From NCBI GenBank assembly GCA_014323795.1, contig JACONK010000001.1, forward strand, positions 108,199 through 172,198: a DNA stretch of 64,000 nucleotides, given 5' to 3'. The position numbers and the translations under genes are program-made. Source of the stretch: Paracoccaceae bacterium (GTDB lineage: Bacteria > Pseudomonadota > Alphaproteobacteria > Rhodobacterales > Rhodobacteraceae). Below the pieces are notes generated by a model, which worked only from the letters and a program-made list of their open reading frames with translations, ran no database searches and was not told the DNA's origin. Positions 58,186-64,000 of this stretch are shown piece after piece (the stretch's first letter is position 1; the number at the start of each line of letters is the position of its first letter).

Positions 58186-58632
58186 TGGCAGAGATCCTTT
58201 CCGGTGGTCATTGGATGTGCATGTTATTTACACCAGTATTATATGGGGTATCCGGGGCAACTTCAATGCCGTATGTGTCTGTTTTTTAGAAATGGTGTGA
58301 TAAAGGTTCAGAAATCTGGTTTGTGGCCTGTCTGATGGCCTGACGCCGGAAACATCGATGATCTTGCGCCTGCAATCCGGCACCGTTGAGCAAGTGCTGG
58401 CGGTGAAGGCCATCACCTCACCAATACCGGTGGAGAAATTTCGCCGGCAGTGTCAGACTAGGGTGGCCTTGATTGCCAGAGCCATTGCTGAGGGAGATGA
58501 CGCCATCCGCCGGAGGATTGAAGACATCCCGTCATAACGCGAAACGCACCCCACGGGCGCGTCACCGGATGGCAACCGGGTTGAATGATGTGAACCGCCG
58601 ATGCACTATCAGCAACAAACGAAGGAAGCCGA
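58186..58632. other. Gap upstream of thyX
   Basis: About 450 bases. It contains an unassigned 59-codon plus-strand frame (58358-58537, starting MILRLQSGTVEQVLAVKAIT), which is protein-like but lacks a good ribosome-binding site and a known family. No clear promoter or terminator. Confidence 0.35.
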
Positions 58633-59436
58633 ATGACCAGAGTTTTAGACCACGGCTTCATCCGTGTTGTTGACCGCATGGGGAATGATGCAGCCATCGT
58701 TCAGGCTGCCCGTGTAAGTTACGGCTCTGGCACCAAAACGCCGTCCGATGACGTCACCCTTATACGATACCTTATGCGGCACGGGCATACGTCCCCTTTT
58801 GAAATGTGCGAGGTGAAGTTTCATATCAAACTTCCGATCTTCGTAGCCCGCCAATGGCTGCGGCACAGAACCGCCAGTATTAACGAATACTCCGCCCGAT
58901 ATTCCGAGGTGGATAACGAGTTCTACATACCCGAACCGGAAACCCTTGGCACTCAAGGCATTCACAACAAGCAGGGCCGTTCTGGCAGTGATTCTTTGGA
59001 CCGGGATGTGAAACGCGGGATTTCCCGTAAAATTGAATCCCTGTCAGAAGATGCGCACAAGGCATATGAACGCTTGCGCGCAACAGACCTTGCCCGTGAA
59101 ACCGCCAGGGTTGTTCTGCCCGTGAATGTTTATACCCGGATGTATTGGAAGGTGAACCTGCACAACCTGTTTCACTTCCTGAAACTGCGGATGGCAGACA
59201 ACGCGCAATACGAGATCAGGCAATACGCCAAGGCAATCGGCAAGCTGGTTCGGGACTGGGTTCCGGTGGCTTATCAGGCTTTTGAGGACTATCAGCTGAA
59301 CTCTGTAATACTAAGCGCGATGGAGGTTGAGGTACTTGGAAAAATGCTTAGGGGGGAAAAAGTGGATAAAGACGCGACAGGGATGAGCAAGAGGGAATGG
59401 AAGGAGTTTGAGCAGGTTTGGGGCGCACACGGCTGA
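58633..59436 (+). CDS. thyX: Flavin-dependent thymidylate synthase ThyX
   Basis: Makes dTMP from dUMP with methylene-tetrahydrofolate and FAD. 267 residues, with the family motif RHRTASINEYSARY at about residues 77-90 and the FAD/dUMP region RHGHTSPFEMCEVKFHI. AGGAAGCCGA precedes ATG 58633. No thyA was seen in the window. Confidence 0.96.
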   Translation: MTRVLDHGFIRVVDRMGNDAAIVQAARVSYGSGTKTPSDDVTLIRYLMRHGHTSPFEMCEVKFHIKLPIFVARQWLRHRTASINEYSARYSEVDNEFYIPEPETLGTQGIHNKQGRSGSDSLDRDVKRGISRKIESLSEDAHKAYERLRATDLARETARVVLPVNVYTRMYWKVNLHNLFHFLKLRMADNAQYEIRQYAKAIGKLVRDWVPVAYQAFEDYQLNSVILSAMEVEVLGKMLRGEKVDKDATGMSKREWKEFEQVWGAHG

Positions 59437-59668
59437 TACTTTTACAGGTCGGCATCTGCCACTTCACAGGCTAAACCAGGTTCGGAGAGACCCCAAAATC
59501 TGTTCCCTGCCTTGCTTTTGAACTTCAACAGCGTTGTCAAATTTCAGCATCATCCCCCGCACCGGGTCATCTGTTCCCGCCGCGTGTCGGCATCCGACGG
59601 CGCGGCCAGGTAATCTGTGACCGGGTAAGCTCTTGCGTGGCAGGTGCAAACCGCCTAGGGCGGGAGGC

Positions 59669-60826
59669 ATGAAGACGCTTGCCACAACCGCCGCCCTGGC
59701 GGAGTTCTGCGGTCGTGCGGCGCGCCACGACTATGTCACCGTAGACACGGAATTTCTGCGCGAACGGACGTATTATCCCAAACTGTGCCTGGTGCAACTG
59801 GCCTTTCCGGGGGACGGGACCGACGATGCGGTGCTGGTGGATCCGCTGGCGGACAGGCTGGATCTCGGGCCGCTTTACCAGCTTTTCGGCAATGAGAACG
59901 TGGTGAAGGTGTTCCACGCCGCCCGGCAGGATCTGGAGATCTTCTACATTGACGCGGGCGTGTTGCCGAAGCCGTTTTTCGATACCCAAATCGCAGCCAT
60001 GGTCTGCGGTTATGGGGAGCAGGCGGGTTATGAGACCCTGGTGCGCAAAGTGGCGCACGCCAGCCTTGACAAGTCGAGCCGGTTTACCGACTGGGCGCGG
60101 CGCCCGCTTAGCGACATGCAGAAAGCCTATGCGCTGGCGGATGTGACCCACCTTCGGGTGATCTATGAAAAACTGCGCACACGGCTTGACCAATCGGGCC
60201 GAACTTCCTGGGTGACGGAGGAGGTTCAGGCACTGCTTGACCCCGATACCTACCGATCCGAACCGGAAGATGCCTGGCGGCGGATCCGGACGCGCAGTGC
60301 CTCGCCCCGGTTTCTGGCGTACGTCAAAGAGCTCGCCGCCTTTCGGGAATCTTACGCCCAGGCACACAACATCCCGCGCAACCGGGTGATCAGGGACGAT
60401 GCGCTGATGGAACTGGCCACAACAAGGCCGAAGGATCAGGCCGACCTTGGCAAATCGCGCCTGCTGCTGCGCGAGGCGCGCAAGGGCGACATCGCCGCCG
60501 GGCTGATTGCGGCGGTCAAACGCGCGGCGGAACTTCCCGATGACGCGCTGCCCAAGGTTCCGCCAGCGCAGAAAAAGCCCCAGGGGATGGATGCGCTGTC
60601 GGACCTTTTGCGGGTGCTTCTGAAGGCCAGGGCCGACGGGGCAGGGGTTGCGCAGAAACTGATTGCGACGGCTTCTGATCTTGACGATGTGCTTCTGTCA
60701 GACGGCGACCACCCGGTTTTTCACGGCTGGCGGAACGAAATCTTTGGCAAAGATGCCGCCGCCCTGATTTCCGGCGAGATTGCGCTGGGCGCGGAGGGCA
60801 ACATGGTAAAGGTCTTCCGCCCCTGA
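59669..60826 (+). CDS. rnd: Ribonuclease D
   Basis: 3'-5' exoribonuclease for tRNA maturation. 385 residues from ATG 59669. The DEDD-type exonuclease motifs are DTEFLRERTY (Exo I), FHAARQDLE (Exo II) and YALADVTHL (Exo III); an HRDC domain follows around residues 210-290 (FLAYVKELAAFRESYAQ). The longer in-frame start at 59633 has no family match. Confidence 0.93.
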   Translation: MKTLATTAALAEFCGRAARHDYVTVDTEFLRERTYYPKLCLVQLAFPGDGTDDAVLVDPLADRLDLGPLYQLFGNENVVKVFHAARQDLEIFYIDAGVLPKPFFDTQIAAMVCGYGEQAGYETLVRKVAHASLDKSSRFTDWARRPLSDMQKAYALADVTHLRVIYEKLRTRLDQSGRTSWVTEEVQALLDPDTYRSEPEDAWRRIRTRSASPRFLAYVKELAAFRESYAQAHNIPRNRVIRDDALMELATTRPKDQADLGKSRLLLREARKGDIAAGLIAAVKRAAELPDDALPKVPPAQKKPQGMDALSDLLRVLLKARADGAGVAQKLIATASDLDDVLLSDGDHPVFHGWRNEIFGKDAAALISGEIALGAEGNMVKVFRP

Positions 60827-60903
60827 CCCGTGCCCCGTCCGGCCTTCTTCGGGGTGAAAATACCCGGAGTTGAGCCGCAGAACCCCCTGACCGCCAATGG
60901 CTC

Positions 60904-61422
60904 TTATTGCCGGAGCACGATCTGATTGCGCCGCCCGATCACCACGATATTTCGGGCTGCCGCCAGATTCTGGCCAGAGATGAACAAACCCGCGGTAATC
61001 AGCCGCGACCGTTCAGTGGAAATCGGGGTCTGGCCACCGGGTGCCTGTGCGCGGAACTCCAGCTTCAGCACACCGTCTTCATCGGGTGTGGTTCCGGTTT
61101 CCGAATAGAGCCGTGCGTTGTAGTATCCTTGGTGCCGGGCCAGGGCCGTGGCGTACAGGATTGCCCCGCCGTGCGCGGGCTCCAGCCTTGCCTCTTTCAG
61201 AACAGACACGAGCACCTGTCCCCCGGCATCAGGCGTGTGCCGACCCACGGCCCCGGTCTGATTGTTCTGGTCACCAGGGCCGCTGTCGCCTGACCGGGCC
61301 GAATTGGCATCCCCTGATTCGGCACTGCCTGTTGACCCGACAGTGCTGTTCGTGCCACTTCCCGGCATACTGCATCCTGCCAGAAACCCAAGCAGCAGAA
61401 GCGTGACAAATGCATGTTTCAT
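60904..61422 (-). CDS. Lipoprotein of unknown function
   Basis: 172 residues from ATG 61422. The signal peptide ends in a lipobox LAGC at about residues 14-17, so the mature protein is probably lipid-anchored. A Ser/Gly/Asp-rich linker (about 18-55) leads to a small folded domain (VLVSVLKEARLEPAHGGAIL, ARNIVVIGRRNQIVLRQ). No family recognised. Confidence 0.75.
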   Translation of the reverse strand: MKHAFVTLLLLGFLAGCSMPGSGTNSTVGSTGSAESGDANSARSGDSGPGDQNNQTGAVGRHTPDAGGQVLVSVLKEARLEPAHGGAILYATALARHQGYYNARLYSETGTTPDEDGVLKLEFRAQAPGGQTPISTERSRLITAGLFISGQNLAAARNIVVIGRRNQIVLRQ

Positions 61423-61615
61423 TGCGCACCCCGAGATCTTTGCGAAAGTATTAGCCGAAGTCGTGCCTGAATGAAAGGCTTTACCGCGATTGGCGCAGGG
61501 CAGGCCGGTTCTTGTGTCCCGCCGCCCGGGGGCCATGGCCCGAATGACATGCCGGCGGCGTTGACGCAGCCCCGCGTTGCCCCTAGATACACCGCACCCC
61601 CGGCCTGGCCTTGCT

Positions 61616-62047
61616 GTGACAGAAGATTTTCAGAATATCGTCGATACCTTTGAATTCCTTGAGGATTGGGAAGACCGCTATCGCCATGTGATCGAGCTTG
61701 GCAAAGCCATGCCTGCCCTTGATCAGGTGTTGCGTGTGCCTGCCACAAAGGTTGACGGTTGTGCCAGCCAGGTCTGGATCGTGGCGGAAGTTGACGGGCA
61801 GGGCGGCGGTGCCACATTCCGGTTTCGGGGCGACAGTGATGCGCTGATTGTGCGTGGTCTGATCGCGATACTGGGGGCACTTTACAATGGCCAAACCCTT
61901 GATGCGGTTCTGAAAACAGACGCGCAGGGGGCATTCGCCCGGCTGGGGCTTGACCGGCACCTTTCGGCGCAACGGTCGAACGGCCTGCGTGCCATGATTG
62001 CACGCATTCATGACATCGCGCAGGCGGCTGTTGAACAGCCCTCATAA
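61616..62047 (+). CDS. sufE: SufE-family cysteine desulfurase activator
   Basis: 143 residues from GTG 61616 (TEDFQNIVDTFEFLEDWEDR). It accepts sulfur from the cysteine desulfurase for iron-sulfur cluster assembly. The active cysteine is in KVDGCASQVWIVA. The longer in-frame start at 61577 adds only a low-quality leader. Other suf genes are not in the window. Confidence 0.92.
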   Translation: MTEDFQNIVDTFEFLEDWEDRYRHVIELGKAMPALDQVLRVPATKVDGCASQVWIVAEVDGQGGGATFRFRGDSDALIVRGLIAILGALYNGQTLDAVLKTDAQGAFARLGLDRHLSAQRSNGLRAMIARIHDIAQAAVEQPS

Positions 62048-62091
62048 ACAGGCTGTGGCATAATGGTGAAACCTTAACGGAATCCTGCACA

Positions 62092-63093
62092 ATGTCCCAT
62101 CCCTTGATCAACCTTTTGGAAACCCGGGGCTGGGTGCTGGCGGACGGGGCCACGGGCACCAACCTTTTTGCCATGGGGCTCGAGGCGGGCGCGGCACCGG
62201 AATTGTGGAACGATCAGGCATCCGGCAAGGTACGGGCACTGTATTCCGGTGCGGTTGAGGCCGGGGCGGACCTTTTCCTGACGAACTCTTTTGGCGGCAA
62301 CGCGGCGCGGCTGAAACTGCACGGTGCGCAGGGTCGTGCGCGGGAACTGAGCCGGACAGCGGCCGAAATCGGGCGCGAGATTGCCGACAGGGCCGGGCGA
62401 CAGGTTATTGTGGCCGGCTCGATGGGGCCGACCGGTGAAATCCTTGCGCCCGTCGGCACGCTTGGCCGTGCGGATGCGGCGGATATCTTTGAGGAACAGG
62501 CCCTTGGCCTGATGGAAGGCGGTGCAGACATCCTTTGGGCAGAGACGATCAGTGCCCCGGAAGAGCTGCATGCGGCATCAGAGGCGATTAGCCGGCTCGG
62601 TGCCCCCTTCTGCTGCACCATGAGTTTTGACACCGCCGGACGCACCATGATGGGCCTGGCCCCGGATGCGATGGTGAACCTTGTGAACACCCTGCCACAT
62701 GCCCCTGTCGCATTCGGCGCAAACTGCGGTGTTGGCGCGTCCGACCTGTTGCGCACGGTGATCGGGATGAAGGGTGCAACCCTGCCCCTGATCGCCAAGG
62801 GCAACGCCGGTATTCCGAAGTTTGTCGATGGCCATATCCGCTATGACGGCACACCGGAGCTGATGGCTGACTATGCCGTGCTTGCCCGCGATTGCGGTGC
62901 CGGTATCATCGGCGGGTGCTGCGGCACCACGCCGGACCACCTGCGCAAGATGCGTGTGGCACTGGAGACGACACCGCCCGGCAGCTGTCCGGCACTGGAT
63001 ACCATAGCTGAACGGCTGGGGGCGTTTTCGTCCGCTTCCGACGGGGTTGGCGGTGCCGCCCCCTTACGCCGCCGTCGCCGCCGCGCAACCTGA
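62092..63093 (+). CDS. bmt: Betaine--homocysteine S-methyltransferase
   Basis: Zinc-dependent methyltransferase of the homocysteine S-methyltransferase family, 333 residues. N-terminal LADGATGTNLFAMGLEAG, the first zinc cysteine in FGANCGVGASDL and the paired cysteines in IIGGCCGTTPDHLRKM. Betaine as donor is the usual function of this bacterial group and fits the betaine transporter elsewhere in the window, but S-methylmethionine use cannot be excluded. The C-terminal RRRRRR tail is odd. Confidence 0.88.
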   Translation: MSHPLINLLETRGWVLADGATGTNLFAMGLEAGAAPELWNDQASGKVRALYSGAVEAGADLFLTNSFGGNAARLKLHGAQGRARELSRTAAEIGREIADRAGRQVIVAGSMGPTGEILAPVGTLGRADAADIFEEQALGLMEGGADILWAETISAPEELHAASEAISRLGAPFCCTMSFDTAGRTMMGLAPDAMVNLVNTLPHAPVAFGANCGVGASDLLRTVIGMKGATLPLIAKGNAGIPKFVDGHIRYDGTPELMADYAVLARDCGAGIIGGCCGTTPDHLRKMRVALETTPPGSCPALDTIAERLGAFSSASDGVGGAAPLRRRRRRAT

Positions 63094-63140
63094 CACGCAA
63101 GGGGCGGCTGCCGCACCGCCGCATCGGGTGTGGCAGGCAA

Positions 63141-63165
63141 GGCCGGGCCGGACAGAGGCCCGGCC
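63141..63165 (+). terminator. Terminator hairpin between convergent genes
   Basis: Perfect 9-bp inverted repeat GGCCGGGCC/GGCCCGGCC with a 7-base loop, followed on the plus strand by CGGTGTATTTT. It lies between bmt (+) and the TbpB-like gene (-), so it may serve both. Confidence 0.6.
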
Positions 63166-63183
63166 CGGTGTATTTTCGCATGA

Positions 63184-64000
63184 TCACTCCTTCTTCGCGC
63201 CGTAGGCCCCGACGATGTCCTGCTGTTCAAAGACCCCGGCGGTTTCTTCGTGGTTTGGCCCACCAAAGGCACCTTCGATCCAGGTGCCGCTGCCACGTGT
63301 ACCGTCAGTATATCCGCCATCTGTGACTGGTACATTCATGAACCGGACCTCCGTCACCGTGTGGGGGGCGTTGCGGTCAAGATCCTTGATGTCGCTGAAA
63401 GTGGCGTCGACCATGTTATCGGCGGCGGTGAATGTCAGCTCCACATCCCCTTGCAGCAGGTTATCGCGTCGCGCCCCCCGTGTGGGCGTTCCCACCATCA
63501 GGCCGCGCCAGGTGGCATCGGCCGCCGGGTTGGACTCGGCCGCGTCGCCAAAGGCTTGAGCACCCCTGAGGGTGATGGTAACGCCGTTCACCTGCCCGCT
63601 GGCACCCGTTTCCACGGCAAAACCGGCGTGATCCATCCAGGTGCCATAAATCCGGTAGTCTGGTCCGCCGTCTCCGCCACGACCCTCCAGAAGGGTGACG
63701 CCATGCTTCGTCAGTACCGCACGGTCGTGGTCCACAATGACACTAAAATCTGCAAGATCGATTGTTTCGGAAAGGCCCGTCGTGGGTTCCGTGATGGTGC
63801 AGATATTGCTGTCGTCGCAGTCGGCCTCAAGAGTAAAGGTGGGGAGGGCGGATGACGACGTCTCGCCATAAATTGTCGAAATGCCCCGGGCGTCCGCACG
63901 GGCTTCAATCCCCTCGGCACGGGTGGTTTGCGCTGCCACCGTTTCCGCCGGCGCACGTGCGCTGGTCAGGGTCCGGGCCTCTGCGGCGTCAAAGACGCGG
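63184..64000 (-). CDS. TbpB-like / Slam-dependent surface lipoprotein-type protein, 5' end outside window
   Basis: The frame is open to the window edge; about 272 codons are visible. The C-terminus has the beta-barrel motif of transferrin-binding-protein-like domains: SGTWIEGAFGGPNHEETAGV followed by FEQQDIVGAYGAKKE. Upstream is a glycine- and threonine-rich strand pattern (DYRIYGTWMDHAGFAVETG). Such domains occur in outer-surface or secreted proteins that bind host or metal-carrying proteins; a free-living relative may bind something else. No signal peptide can be seen because the N-terminus is missing. Confidence 0.7.
   Translation of the reverse strand, partial: RVFDAAEARTLTSARAPAETVAAQTTRAEGIEARADARGISTIYGETSSSALPTFTLEADCDDSNICTITEPTTGLSETIDLADFSVIVDHDRAVLTKHGVTLLEGRGGDGGPDYRIYGTWMDHAGFAVETGASGQVNGVTITLRGAQAFGDAAESNPAADATWRGLMVGTPTRGARRDNLLQGDVELTFTAADNMVDATFSDIKDLDRNAPHTVTEVRFMNVPVTDGGYTDGTRGSGTWIEGAFGGPNHEETAGVFEQQDIVGAYGAKKE

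Overview
The window looks like a GC-rich alphaproteobacterial chromosome segment, most likely Rhodobacterales. The evidence is gene content and order: the cdsA-rseP-bamA-skp-fabZ-lpxA-lpxI-lpxB envelope cluster, an LpxI-type lipid A pathway, single-chain indolepyruvate oxidoreductase, ThyX, serine-cycle-type C1/C2 genes, and betaine uptake and use. All assignments come from reading motifs; no database search was made.

Layout. 1-8506 (+): CDP-DAG synthase (cut by the window edge), site-2 protease RseP, BamA, Skp, FabZ, LpxA, LpxI and LpxB, i.e. phospholipid, outer-membrane-protein and lipid A synthesis. 8473-10632 (-): PurL, overlapping lpxB tail to tail. 11098-15589: a LysR regulator divergent from indolepyruvate ferredoxin oxidoreductase. 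15851-21942: a frameshifted SDR gene, then sgaA-mtkA-mtkB (-) divergent from mcl (+), with a decayed receiver-domain gene in the divergent gap. These enzymes link glyoxylate, serine, malate and acetyl-CoA. 22622-25835: a DegP-like protease divergent from an OmpR-type two-component system. 26184-29196: cytochrome P450 and aldehyde dehydrogenase. 29254-34925: a glycine betaine ABC transporter whose ATPase, binding protein and double-length permease sit in three separate, strand-alternating units, with ankyrin and small membrane-protein genes between them.

35041-44245: a complete type I-G (formerly I-U) CRISPR-Cas locus. It has an 11-repeat array and a tightly overlapping operon csb1-csb2-cas3-csb3-cas4-cas1-cas2. 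Cas3 has its HD nuclease at the C-terminus. An SDR gene lies just upstream.

45805-53620: housekeeping genes dnaE (-), tgt (+) and lon (+), with an unusual repeat-rich segment in front of lon. 53689-55858: an AT-richer sulfotransferase gene, two valine tRNAs around a histidine phosphatase gene, and an aspartate tRNA. 56334-58185 (-): the leucyl/arginyl transferase bpt, with decayed RDD-family and DUF2852 genes upstream. 58633-64000: thyX, RNase D, a lipoprotein, SufE, a betaine-homocysteine methyltransferase, and the end of a TbpB-like surface protein gene.

A recurring theme is gene decay: a frameshifted SDR, a receiver-domain remnant, an ankyrin remnant, an RDD remnant, DUF2852 with an in-frame stop, and an RTX-like scrap. 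Several lesions sit in homopolymer runs, so sequencing error is possible for those, but the DUF2852 stop and the RDD remnant cannot be explained that way alone.
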